Shown: positions 49,641-57,231 of the stretch, piece after piece
Position numbering within the stretch: the first letter of the stretch is position 1
How the letters are laid out: every line of letters begins with the position of its first letter
NCBI GenBank assembly: GCA_035546935.1
Contig: DASZVP010000002.1
Location: 434,001-498,000 of the forward strand
DNA: 64,000 nucleotides
DNA from: DASZVP01 sp035546935
GTDB lineage: Bacteria; Patescibacteriota; Saccharimonadia; Saccharimonadales; UBA4665
Direction of reading: 5' to 3'
The notes under the pieces: generated by a model
Told to the model about the DNA's origin: nothing
Databases searched by the model: none
Seen by the model: the letters and a program-made list of their open reading frames with translations, nothing else
Translations under genes and position numbers: made by a program

Positions 49641-49657
49641 CAGGGAAGGTGTATACT
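49629..49657 (+). promoter_or_regulatory. Promoter of the TPR gene
   Basis: TTGGGC (49629-49634, end of holB), 17-nt spacer, TATACT (49652-49657). It sets the start of the next gene at GTG 49668; the in-frame TTG 49659 would be upstream of the RNA start. Confidence 0.6.
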
Positions 49658-49667
49658 GTTGCTCACA

Positions 49668-50327
49668 GTGTACGCGTTACTTATCGTTGCGGCTTTTGCA
49701 GCTTTAGCGCTCTTCAGCGCTAAGGTTCATGATGATGAATTTGCTCAGGTTTCTCGCCGTGTCGGTGATCGCCTTGGCAAACTTTGGGACATTGCGCACC
49801 AGGGTATGCGCGAAAACCGCTTCCTACGCGCCGAAAAAGCTCTCCTGACTATCCTAAAAATTGATGAAAAGAACGCCGCGGCCTACAACCGATTGGGTAT
49901 CTTATATGCCAAGCAAAAAGAGTTCCGCGACGCTATCGACTGTTTCGAAATCGCCAGTTCCATCGAAGCTACGCCTTCTAGCCTGCACAACCTTGGCCTA
50001 ATTTATTACGAAACAGAGAACTATGAAAAGGCTGCTGTGGCCTTCGAACAGGCCTTAAAACTCGAAGATAACCTGGCCGCTCGCCACGTAGCTTACGCTA
50101 AGGTTCAGGAAAAGCTAGGTAATGACAAGTTGATGTTCCAAGAGATGGAGCGCGCCGCTGAGCTTGAGCCCAACCGCGAAACTTTTGGCCTGCTCCACAA
50201 AGCCTACACCGACCACGGCATGGGCGTTGAGGCTGATCAAATCGCTGACAAGATGAAGAAGCTCAATACTCCTGCTGCTCAGCGCCGCCAGCGCCGTATG
50301 CTGCGCCCAAAGCGCGTAGTTGTCTAG
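49668..50327 (+). CDS. Membrane-anchored TPR protein
   Basis: 219 aa from GTG 49668. One N-terminal membrane helix (YALLIVAAFAALALFSA) is followed by four or five tetratricopeptide repeats from about residue 55 (AAAYNRLGILYAKQKEFRDA, SLHNLGLIYYETENYEKAAV) and a strongly basic end (RRQRRMLRPKRVVV). The repeats would face the cytoplasm given the uncleaved anchor. A scaffold or assembly role is likely; no partner can be named. Confidence 0.8.
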   Translation: MYALLIVAAFAALALFSAKVHDDEFAQVSRRVGDRLGKLWDIAHQGMRENRFLRAEKALLTILKIDEKNAAAYNRLGILYAKQKEFRDAIDCFEIASSIEATPSSLHNLGLIYYETENYEKAAVAFEQALKLEDNLAARHVAYAKVQEKLGNDKLMFQEMERAAELEPNRETFGLLHKAYTDHGMGVEADQIADKMKKLNTPAAQRRQRRMLRPKRVVV

Positions 50328-50698
50328 TACTCTATTTGCGAAGTTTTTACGTCAGCCCTGAGCTCAACTATGCCGTAAATTAAGTGATTTAACTCTAGGT
50401 CAAGCTGGCTTGCCCGCACAAGGAGTTGTGCGCGTTTCATACCGGCTTCGCCTTCGCTCTCAACGGCTAACTTGGCTAGCGGAGATAAATGTGCGGTATC
50501 AACAAGCGCACGAAAGTTGTCAGAAGGAGTTTTTGGAAAACGAGAGGCAAGCTCAGCAGATTCAATCTCTGCACGAGTGGCATCTAGCGCCGCACGCAAG
50601 TCCGCGCTGGCGCGATGAATTTCGGGCATGCTGCCCATTTGTTCAATGTATTCAACCGATTGACGGCTGACTTCAGCGAAACTTCCATCTGTAGCCAT
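50324..50698 (-). CDS. Unknown small protein
   Basis: 124 aa, helical and acidic, no membrane segment. It converges on and overlaps the TPR gene by 4 nt. Its promoter is clear on the minus strand: TTGTAA, 17-nt spacer, TAAAAT, then 7 nt to the ATG. Sequence such as RAALDATRAEIESAELASRF suggests coiled helices. No family recognised. Confidence 0.55.
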   Translation of the reverse strand: MATDGSFAEVSRQSVEYIEQMGSMPEIHRASADLRAALDATRAEIESAELASRFPKTPSDNFRALVDTAHLSPLAKLAVESEGEAGMKRAQLLVRASQLDLELNHLIYGIVELRADVKTSQIEY

Positions 50699-50705
50699 GG
50701 CATTT

Positions 50706-50734
50706 ATTTTAACATAAGTAAGAAGATTTTACAA
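50706..50734 (-). promoter_or_regulatory. Promoter of the minus-strand gene at 50698
   Basis: On the minus strand TTGTAA (50729-50734), 17-nt spacer, TAAAAT (50706-50711), 7 nt before the ATG. Confidence 0.65.
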
Positions 50735-50737
50735 TTA

Positions 50738-50823
50738 TGGTGCAGGGAGAGGGATTCGAACCCCCGAAGGCATAAGCCGGCGAATTTACAGTCCGCAGTG
50801 TTTGACCGCTTCACTATCCCTGC
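50738..50823 (-). tRNA. tRNA-Tyr (anticodon GTA), CCA encoded
   Basis: 86 nt with a long variable arm. Acceptor GCAGGGA (50823-50817) with TCCCTGC (50748-50742), discriminator A, CCA at 50740-50738; anticodon loop ACTGTAAAT with GTA; T arm GGTTCGAATCC. Confidence 0.96.
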
Positions 50824-51203
50824 AAGGCAACCCTATATTTTATATACTTCTTAGACTCTATACACAAGGTGCTCTTCCCAATGACGTCTGTATTCCAAGG
50901 CAGAAGATATGACTCATTCTTGGCAGTATGCACAAAAAGGTATTCGAAAGCGTCGTCCGGGTATTTCTTAGCAGAGAAGAATGACTGATTGCCGCCCATA
51001 ACACGTAAGGCTACAATGCAACTTTTCTCATTTCTGTAAAGACCGCCATATTTTACCTGTACTCTCGCGAGCTTGCCCCGTTTTTCAACCACAAGATCAT
51101 AATCTCGCTTGTCGCCAATTGGCAAACATACTTCGTAACCTTTACCTATGAAATAGGCAATTGCTTGACCCAATGCTAAATCACCCTTTTGTTTGCTGAG
51201 CAT
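50814..51203 (-). CDS. PD-(D/E)XK nuclease-like protein next to tRNA-Tyr
   Basis: 129 aa from the ATG at 51203-51201, which has an extended -10 TGCTATACT 6 nt upstream; the longer frame runs through tRNA-Thr and is not real. Motifs: KGDLALGQAIAYFIGKGYE (Glu/Gln helix), then IGDKRDYDLVVEKRGKLARVQVKYG, giving D...E/Q-x-K of the PD-(D/E)XK fold and close in style to the PDDEXK_5 / group-I-intron endonuclease family. Its last 10 nt overlap the tRNA-Tyr 5' end on the same strand. Probably a small selfish or formerly mobile nuclease. Confidence 0.7.
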   Translation of the reverse strand: MLSKQKGDLALGQAIAYFIGKGYEVCLPIGDKRDYDLVVEKRGKLARVQVKYGGLYRNEKSCIVALRVMGGNQSFFSAKKYPDDAFEYLFVHTAKNESYLLPWNTDVIGKSTLCIESKKYIKYRVALQG

Positions 51204-51247
51204 AACCGGAGTATAGCAAAGAAGTATTAAATAAAAATTAAAGGTAC

Positions 51248-51322
<75 letters not shown>

Positions 51323-51397
51323 GCGAATAACCATACAATGGTAGCAAATCTGATCTGTTTTTGCTACACTTTATCAGATCTCGTTGGCACGATTTAA

Positions 51398-51472
51398 GCC
51401 GCCTTAGCTCAGTGGTAGAGCAACACTTTTGTAAAGTGAAGGTCGTCGGTTCAAATCCGACAGGCGGCTCCA
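51398..51472 (+). tRNA. tRNA-Thr (anticodon TGT), CCA encoded
   Basis: 75 nt. Acceptor GCCGCCT (51398-51404) with AGGCGGC (51462-51468), discriminator T, CCA 51470-51472; anticodon loop TTTGTAA with TGT. An extended -10 TGCTACACT (51362-51370) lies about 27 nt upstream. It is divergent from tRNA-Thr(GGT). Confidence 0.96.
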
Positions 51473-51473
51473 A

Positions 51474-51502
51474 TTGACAAATCTGTTCAACGGCGCTAGC
51501 AT
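51474..51502 (+). promoter_or_regulatory. Promoter of the candidate small RNA
   Basis: TTGACA (51474-51479), 17-nt spacer, TAGCAT (51497-51502), starting 1 nt after tRNA-Thr. Confidence 0.65.
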
Positions 51503-51508
51503 AAGCAC

Positions 51509-51633
51509 TATATAAGAGTAAAATCAAAATTGCACTTATATAAACAGCCCTAAGAGGAAAATAAACTCAAAAAAGGCAAAACTCCAACCATGGAAGGAGC
51601 AAAAATAGCCAGCTGATCACTGGCTATTTTTTT
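51509..51633 (+). ncRNA. Candidate small non-coding RNA, about 125 nt
   Basis: It has its own promoter and ends at a strong terminator, with no credible ORF inside (only an 8-codon frame). The RNA begins with a perfect 8-bp hairpin TATATAAG/CTTATATA (51509-51516 with 51535-51542). It has a small CTCC/GGAG stem near 51582-51598 and ends with the terminator stem. It is not tmRNA, RNase P or SRP RNA by any signature I can see. It could also be an upstream leader of L33, but L33 has its own promoter after the terminator. Confidence 0.55.
51601..51633 (+). terminator. Intrinsic terminator before rpmG
   Basis: AATAGCCAG (51604-51612) pairs with CTGGCTATT (51620-51628), loop of 7, flanked by A5 and T7. 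Strong terminator. Confidence 0.93.
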
Positions 51634-51641
51634 GTTCCCTG

Positions 51642-51670
51642 TTGCCGTACAAAGCCGTATCTGTTACAAT
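51642..51670 (+). promoter_or_regulatory. Promoter of rpmG
   Basis: TTGCCG (51642-51647), 17-nt spacer, TACAAT (51665-51670), 10 nt before ATG 51681. It shows that the longer frame from 51642 is not used. Confidence 0.7.
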
Positions 51671-51680
51671 AGACCGCAAC

Positions 51681-51881
51681 ATGGCTAAAAAAGGCGACAA
51701 GCGCAAGATCATTGGTCTGCTCTCAGAAGAGAGCGGTGAGCGTATTTATTACACCACCAAAAACACCATGAACACGCCTGACAAGCTGTCTCTCAAGAAG
51801 TACAGTCCTAAATTACGCAAGCACGTAGTTTTCACCGAGACCAAGAAAAACCTCGGCCGCAACGAAGCCCCAAAGCGCTAG
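51681..51881 (+). CDS. rpmG: 50S ribosomal protein L33, cysteine-free type
   Basis: 66 aa from ATG 51681. Family marks: KRKIIGLLSEESGERIYYTT, KNTMNTPDKLSLKKYSPKLR, KHVVFTETK. The CxxC pairs of zinc-type L33 are absent. About 12 extra basic residues at the C-terminus. Confidence 0.94.
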   Translation: MAKKGDKRKIIGLLSEESGERIYYTTKNTMNTPDKLSLKKYSPKLRKHVVFTETKKNLGRNEAPKR

Positions 51882-53809
51882 TTTTCCTGCGTTTTATAGA
51901 GGTCTAGAAGAGTATTAACTATTTCTGCATGGCTCCAGACAAGGGGCGTAACACCTAATGGGCTGCCAGTCTCTGGATCGTACTGTTCGCTGAGAACGCC
52001 ACTGGGCATTTCCCGAGCCAGCGCCCACTCAAGTAGAGTCTGTGCCTGATCATGCATGCCAATTGTTGAATAATATTGAGCCATCCATAGAGTACTCACT
52101 ACCCACGGGTTGCCTTTAAACTGCTCTTTGGTGAGAAAGTAATTGTCTTTCTCGTAGCGAATTACGCCACCAATCGGTGAAGTGTTCAGCAGGCGGATTT
52201 CGACATGTCTAGCCGTGCTCACTAAACGGGTGTCGTCCAGCGGCAGTCCAGCATACATAAAGGGTCCGTAGAGGCTGGATATGTCCAAGGTGTTGTCGGC
52301 TTCCATTTCGCCATTGTCCAATAGTAAGAAGCCTTTAATAAAGTAGCCGTCCGGGTGGTATAACTTGTCTAGGTTCTCGCGAATAGAAACGGCTGTTTTT
52401 GTCCATCGAACGGCATCTTCAGGTGCATCAACGGCTGTCGCTAACTTGGCGGCGGTTTCCAACCCGGCAATCACAAGGCAGGTGGTATAAGTAGTGGTCA
52501 AAAATTTCTCTTCCCACAGATCGTAACTGGCGTGTGGCAAGCCCGTAGCCTCATCCACAAAGCGACACATAAAATCAGCGGCAGGGGCAATAAATGTGCG
52601 GTAGATATTCTGGACAAAAGTTAGATCCTGACTGGCTTCATAAAACTCACCAATCATAAAGATGACTCCGGCAGTTTCATCTTCCTGGATTGCCAGCTCT
52701 TTGTGATTGCCATGCACCAATGGGTGCCAGGTGCTGCCTATTGCCCGATCAGGCTGGTATTTGTGCATTAAATAGCCATCGTGATGCATAGTGTCGCGCA
52801 TGAACTGGAAAAAGCTCCGGGCTTCGTCAAAGTGACCTAGGCGAATCAGGGGCCATAAGGCGTAAGCGGCATCGCGGGGCCAGCAATAACAGTAGTAGTC
52901 GCGGCCATAGTTAAAGATGCTGGAATCACCGCTGGCCAGCACGGAGCCACGCTCGTCGCAATGCGCTTTAATGACCAGCATACTGTGTGTCAAGCTGCGC
53001 TTATGGAAATTAGGTATATCAACTTCGGTGCTGGCGAACCAATTGCGCCAATACTCGCGGGTAATGCTCAGCCTTTCCGACAGTGGTGCTTGCTTATAGG
53101 TGGCATGAATGGCGGCAGCATCCGTTTGACTGCCGGCTGCGATGATCCAATAGTCAACAGTAGCGCTTTCATGGCTGCCTAACAGATATCGAAAACGAAT
53201 CACACTGTCAACGCCGCCGTGCTCCACGGCGTTGCCGGACAGCTCGCCGTCCTCAGAATCAAGATATGTTCCGGCTTTGCCTTCGATTCCGTAGCTGCCG
53301 ACAGCGTACTGGTCGAAGTCATCCCCGTTGGTGAAACGGCCGGCAATCAGCAGACAATAGTGACCCTTGTAGTCGAGGATGTAATTATCGTCCGGCACAT
53401 ACAGGGCGGTGTCAGCCCGGCCGGCTCGCGAAATCTGAAAAACCTGATGCATAAAGAGGCGCACATCGCGTTCGTGATCGCCCTCGTTAGTTATCGTAAC
53501 TTGGCGCAACAAAGAATTATATTCGCTGTCTATGCAGTCTTGAAGGTGTAGTGTCACTGCTAGGCGCTTTGAATGCATATGTATGTCGCTAATGAGGGCG
53601 TCGGGCTCAAAATCAATTTGAATATCCCACGAATCATCGTCTGTCCAGCTGAACATGCCGTCGACCCAAACACCGATTTTGTGGTGTGATGAGCGGGCAT
53701 TTGTTAGATTTTCCAAGCCGACATATGGATAGTAAAAATCATGTACCAACCCGTTCTCATCCAGCCCGACGAATAGCTGTCCATTGCTCAGAACAACCGG
53801 CCGACCCAT
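51878..53809 (-). CDS. Glycoside hydrolase family 15 (glucoamylase/trehalase type)
   Basis: 643 aa. The N-terminal beta-sandwich (1-250) is followed by the (alpha/alpha)6 catalytic domain. Catalytic Glu pair: the acid in YDLWEEKF (E433/434) and the base in SEQYDPETG (E608); CWPRDAAYALWPLIRLGH is a family block. No signal peptide, so intracellular release of glucose from alpha-glucan ends or trehalose. Last gene of a three-gene cluster with GH57 and GT4; 21 nt separate it from GH57. Confidence 0.93.
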   Translation of the reverse strand: MGRPVVLSNGQLFVGLDENGLVHDFYYPYVGLENLTNARSSHHKIGVWVDGMFSWTDDDSWDIQIDFEPDALISDIHMHSKRLAVTLHLQDCIDSEYNSLLRQVTITNEGDHERDVRLFMHQVFQISRAGRADTALYVPDDNYILDYKGHYCLLIAGRFTNGDDFDQYAVGSYGIEGKAGTYLDSEDGELSGNAVEHGGVDSVIRFRYLLGSHESATVDYWIIAAGSQTDAAAIHATYKQAPLSERLSITREYWRNWFASTEVDIPNFHKRSLTHSMLVIKAHCDERGSVLASGDSSIFNYGRDYYCYCWPRDAAYALWPLIRLGHFDEARSFFQFMRDTMHHDGYLMHKYQPDRAIGSTWHPLVHGNHKELAIQEDETAGVIFMIGEFYEASQDLTFVQNIYRTFIAPAADFMCRFVDEATGLPHASYDLWEEKFLTTTYTTCLVIAGLETAAKLATAVDAPEDAVRWTKTAVSIRENLDKLYHPDGYFIKGFLLLDNGEMEADNTLDISSLYGPFMYAGLPLDDTRLVSTARHVEIRLLNTSPIGGVIRYEKDNYFLTKEQFKGNPWVVSTLWMAQYYSTIGMHDQAQTLLEWALAREMPSGVLSEQYDPETGSPLGVTPLVWSHAEIVNTLLDLYKTQEN

Positions 53810-53830
53810 CTATAACCCACCCATTTTCAT

Positions 53831-55036
53831 CTAAAGCGTGAAGCCTTTCTGGCTTAAACGGTACTGCAAATCATGATACACATTCATGAAGTTAATGTAG
53901 GCCTCGTAGGGGGTGTCGTACGGGCTGAAGTAGGCGTGCACATCGCCGTCATTAAACCACTTGGTGCACATGTAGTAGAAGTGGTCCGAGGTCTGCAGGC
54001 GGCGCCAGTCTTCAATTAGAGACAGATCCTTGCTGGCAATAATATTGTCCTGTAGAGCATAGAGGGCATCAATTGCGGTTGTTTGCAGGGAGTTGCCCAG
54101 CCAAGCGGTTAAATCGCGTTCGCTGTCTGCCCAAGTAACCGTCTCCGGCATATCGACCTGGTCGGCCGGCTCAAATGCGTCGGCTGCTTCAGAAACGGTC
54201 ATAAAGGTGTGGCCGCTGTGTTTGAGCCACTCTTTAGGCAAGTGCTCCAAAAAGTCAAAGACGCCCGTGTCTTCCCATTGATGCTCGCCAAAGGTCTCAT
54301 AGTCCATAAACAGATTAAAGTTTGTGGCGTCCTTATCTTGAGCCATCCAGTGCGTGAATTTGTCAGCAGTCAGCGGCCAGCCTTCCCAGGCCTTGTTGCC
54401 AAAGCGGAAAGCAATATCGTCACTCAAACGATAGTTTTTAAGCAGCAGCTTAATCTGATTGGTGTAGGTCGGACGGTAGACAAAGTTTGGACTGCGCCAG
54501 CCTAAAACCGGGTCCCAGCCCTCGGCCAAAATAGTCTTGTAGCCAGCACGGTCGGCCCAGTAGGCCAGGTCGTTGTTGTAGGCCAGCTCAGTGTTACGGA
54601 ACGCCGTCGGCGTTTGACCAAATAGCTCCTGGACTTTGCGTTTGTGCATGTCGACCTGCATTTCAAACTCGGCACGTGAATAAAAGAAGGCCAGGCTGTG
54701 GTGATATGTTTCACCAACTATTTCTACGCGCCCGGTGTCCACCAGCCGTTTAAATGACTCTAGAGCCTTTGGAGCCCATTTCTCCAGCTGTTCAAGTACT
54801 GTGCCGGTGATTGAGAGACTCAGCTTGAACTCCGGATTGTCTGTCAGCAATTTCAGCAGGCGCTGGTTGGTGGGCAGGTACGACTTCTCGGCCACTTTTT
54901 TCAGAATGCGCTCGTTGCTGGCGCTGTGCTCGTGGGGCGCTTCAAAGTAGTCATGCTCACTAGCTGTATCGAAAACTGTATAGTGCCTCAGGCGATACGG
55001 CTGGTGAACATGCATGTAAAGAACTATGGCTTTCAT
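53831..55036 (-). CDS. Glycoside hydrolase family 57 (alpha-amylase type)
   Basis: 401 aa. GH57 motifs in order: HVHQPYR (about 9-15), GETYHHSLAF (108-117), FRNTELAYN with nucleophile E150, and NLFMDYETFGEH with acid/base D245. It would cut or branch alpha-1,4-glucans in the cytoplasm. The start overlaps the GT4 stop (ATGA), showing coupling. Whether it is amylase or branching enzyme cannot be told from sequence alone. Confidence 0.95.
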   Translation of the reverse strand: MKAIVLYMHVHQPYRLRHYTVFDTASEHDYFEAPHEHSASNERILKKVAEKSYLPTNQRLLKLLTDNPEFKLSLSITGTVLEQLEKWAPKALESFKRLVDTGRVEIVGETYHHSLAFFYSRAEFEMQVDMHKRKVQELFGQTPTAFRNTELAYNNDLAYWADRAGYKTILAEGWDPVLGWRSPNFVYRPTYTNQIKLLLKNYRLSDDIAFRFGNKAWEGWPLTADKFTHWMAQDKDATNFNLFMDYETFGEHQWEDTGVFDFLEHLPKEWLKHSGHTFMTVSEAADAFEPADQVDMPETVTWADSERDLTAWLGNSLQTTAIDALYALQDNIIASKDLSLIEDWRRLQTSDHFYYMCTKWFNDGDVHAYFSPYDTPYEAYINFMNVYHDLQYRLSQKGFTL

Positions 55037-56244
55037 GCTTTTGCTCCGACAGGATGTAGGTGGTCTTCGTAAAGACTCATGATCTTATCGCTAACATTGT
55101 CCCAGGTCATCATCTGGTATTCGCGGAAGCCGTTTGCTAGTAGTTCATCGCGCAGGACATCGTTCTGCATTACGGCTGTGATCTGGTTAGCCATTTCGTC
55201 CACATCCCAGAAATCAACTTTCAGGCAGTTGTTCAGCACTTCACTCACACCAGACTGCTTGCTGACCAGGGCAGGTGTGCCATAACCAATTGCTTCCAGC
55301 GGAGTCAGGCCGAACGGCTCGGAAACGGAGGGCAAAACGAACAGGTCGCCAACTGCAAAAGCATCTCTAAGGCGCTTGCCGCGCTGAAAATCGGCAAACA
55401 GCACATTTTTGCCGATGCCGAGCTCTGCGGCCAAGTTTATAAGCTCATAGTATTGTTCGCCGCTCCCGACCACTAAGAACAGCGTCTTTGGTGCCTTAGC
55501 GATCACCTTTTGGGCAGCGTGCAGCAAATTAGGCAGGCCCTTTTGAACAGTTAAGCGGCCAACATTTGTTACCACTCGGTAACCTTGTTCGCGCATAGAA
55601 TTCAAATAGCGGTAAGCGTTGTCAGCGTCCAGCGGCGCTAAGTCACCGGCATTTATGCTGTTGTGGACCACCTCAATCTTATCAGCCGGGACTCCATAGT
55701 CGTTGACGATGGACTGCTTGGTGCGTTCGCTGACAGCTATAACGCGGTCCGCCAGATGAAGCGCCAGACTTTCGATTTCTTCGACCAATGGGTTGCCGCC
55801 AAAATGACCAGCGCGATCAGATTCCACAGAGTGAACATGCAAAATTAGAGGGCAGTTTCGGGCAGCTTTAACGCGCAGAGCAGCTCTAAATGTTAACCAG
55901 TCATGGGCATGAACTATGTCAAAGCTGCGGTCTTCAATTAGCTGAGCAACCGCGTGTTCGTATAGCTGCTGCTGATCATGAATGTTCAGCCAAACTTCAC
56001 TGCCGTCACTTAACAAGTACTTATAACTATCATAGGCGACTCCGGAACGCATAACTTCGGTCACGCCTTGTGGGTAGGCGGCTGTAACCTGCATAAAATC
56101 AATGCCATGATCGGCCTCGTAAGGAAGAATAAATTCAATGTCGAGGTCTTTTTTGGAGAGGGCTTTGCAGAGCTCAAAACATGCTGTTCCAAGTCCACCG
56201 CTGTTGTGGGGTGGCAGCTCCCACCCAAGCATCAGTATCTTCAT
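55033..56244 (-). CDS. GT4 glycosyltransferase (glycogen synthase-like)
   Basis: 403 aa from the ATG at 56244-56242, with GAGGG just upstream; the longer frame lacks support. GT-B fold: N-terminal MKILMLGWELPP and NSGGLGTACFELCKAL, and the C-terminal donor site GRLTVQKGLPNLL and SEPFGLTPLEAIGYGTPALV with the conserved E-x7-E. The KxGGLG-like start and the cluster partners GH57 and GH15 suggest alpha-glucan (glycogen) synthesis from a nucleotide sugar. First gene of the cluster, with a long structured leader. Confidence 0.9.
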   Translation of the reverse strand: MKILMLGWELPPHNSGGLGTACFELCKALSKKDLDIEFILPYEADHGIDFMQVTAAYPQGVTEVMRSGVAYDSYKYLLSDGSEVWLNIHDQQQLYEHAVAQLIEDRSFDIVHAHDWLTFRAALRVKAARNCPLILHVHSVESDRAGHFGGNPLVEEIESLALHLADRVIAVSERTKQSIVNDYGVPADKIEVVHNSINAGDLAPLDADNAYRYLNSMREQGYRVVTNVGRLTVQKGLPNLLHAAQKVIAKAPKTLFLVVGSGEQYYELINLAAELGIGKNVLFADFQRGKRLRDAFAVGDLFVLPSVSEPFGLTPLEAIGYGTPALVSKQSGVSEVLNNCLKVDFWDVDEMANQITAVMQNDVLRDELLANGFREYQMMTWDNVSDKIMSLYEDHLHPVGAKA

Positions 56245-56331
56245 GACCCTCTTTTTTAAATTCGTGCTATTTGATTTTTCTTGTGCGTAACAGAGGTAAT
56301 TCCTTATTACCACAAGCGTGATACACCTAAA

Positions 56332-56359
56332 AGTATAGCACAGGGGTCGAACAGGTCAA
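56332..56359 (-). promoter_or_regulatory. Promoter of the GT4-GH57-GH15 operon
   Basis: Minus strand TTGACC (56354-56359), 16-nt spacer, extended -10 TGCTATACT (TATACT 56332-56337). The RNA would start near 56325. The leader of about 80 nt has a hairpin GGTAAT/ATTACC (56295-56311) with loop AAGGA. Confidence 0.7.
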
Positions 56360-56388
56360 CAGTTTTTTACAACAAAATTCAAGGATAA

Positions 56389-56462
56389 TGGCAGGGGTGG
56401 TCGGACTCGAACCGACAGCACAGCTTTTGGAGAGCTGCCGCTTACCATTAACGAACACCCCT
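56389..56462 (-). tRNA. tRNA-Trp (anticodon CCA), CCA encoded
   Basis: 74 nt. Acceptor AGGGGTG (56462-56456) with CACCCCT (56399-56393), discriminator G as usual for Trp, 3' CCA at 56391-56389; anticodon loop CTCCAAA with CCA; T arm GGTTCGAGTCC. Confidence 0.95.
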
Positions 56463-57134
56463 TTGTTTGCCCAGTTCACTATAAATCATTTTCAGTAGTT
56501 TGCCGAGCCCTGAATCCAGATACCGAATACTCAAACAGCCTGGGTAGTCTGGGCGCTGATTTTTGGCTGAGTGGGACTTGATATATGGTTTGTGAAACTG
56601 TTCCTTCGGGATTTGGGTCAGGCTAGACCAAAATTCTAAGCTTTTTACTGAATCATGGTATTCATGCAGGTGCATGAGAGCTCTAAATTTAGTTTCATCG
56701 ATTACGAACACCTCACGAAGTAGATTCACAAAAAAGCTAATCATCACAGGGTCTGAATTGGTAAATTGTATGCCAGCCTCAACGTCCTTACCACCTTCGC
56801 ACCAAAACAATGTGGCACATAAAACTTGTTTGTGACTAATACTTAAACCAGCCGAACTTACAATCTTCTGCGCTTGTTGAAGCAGCTTTTCGTCTCTCTT
56901 AACACGACGGTCTTTGTTTAGCTTTGCCATCTTATTTATTGACGCGGCTCGGGCCGCACTTAATCGCAAGTCGACCAACTTTTCTTGCTCCTTTGTAAGC
57001 TCTACACTCTTAGCCCATTGCCTAGCTGTTGTTTTAGGGATGTCCAGTTGATCTGAAATCTCTGAAAACATATAACCTCTTTGGCGCAGTTTGATCGCCA
57101 GATATTTAAGCTTTGTGGATGATTGTTGCTTCAT
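56448..57134 (-). CDS. HTH protein with a LAGLIDADG-like domain next to tRNA-Trp
   Basis: 228 aa. N-terminal helix-turn-helix LRQRGYMFSEISDQLDIPKT then TARQWA, followed by a basic coil. The C-terminal half (from about 105) reads TLFWCEGGKDVEAGIQFTNS and DPVMISFFVNLLREVF, a layout found in LAGLIDADG-like DNA-binding/nuclease proteins. The last 15 nt, with the stop, overlap the tRNA-Trp 5' end on the same strand. It may be a homing-type or DNA-binding element; function uncertain. Confidence 0.6.
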   Translation of the reverse strand: MKQQSSTKLKYLAIKLRQRGYMFSEISDQLDIPKTTARQWAKSVELTKEQEKLVDLRLSAARAASINKMAKLNKDRRVKRDEKLLQQAQKIVSSAGLSISHKQVLCATLFWCEGGKDVEAGIQFTNSDPVMISFFVNLLREVFVIDETKFRALMHLHEYHDSVKSLEFWSSLTQIPKEQFHKPYIKSHSAKNQRPDYPGCLSIRYLDSGLGKLLKMIYSELGKQRGVR

Positions 57135-57192
57135 GAATGGCGGTTACACAACTTTATAATACGAATTATATCATTCAGAACAGGGTTTTGGC

Positions 57193-57221
57193 TTTTCAGA
57201 GAGCTAAAAATCTGCTATACC
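57193..57221 (+). promoter_or_regulatory. Promoter of the kinase gene at 57232
   Basis: TTTTCA (57193-57198), 17-nt spacer, extended -10 TGCTATACC (TATACC 57216-57221), 10 nt before the ATG. Confidence 0.5.
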
Positions 57222-57231
57222 TATAGGCAAT

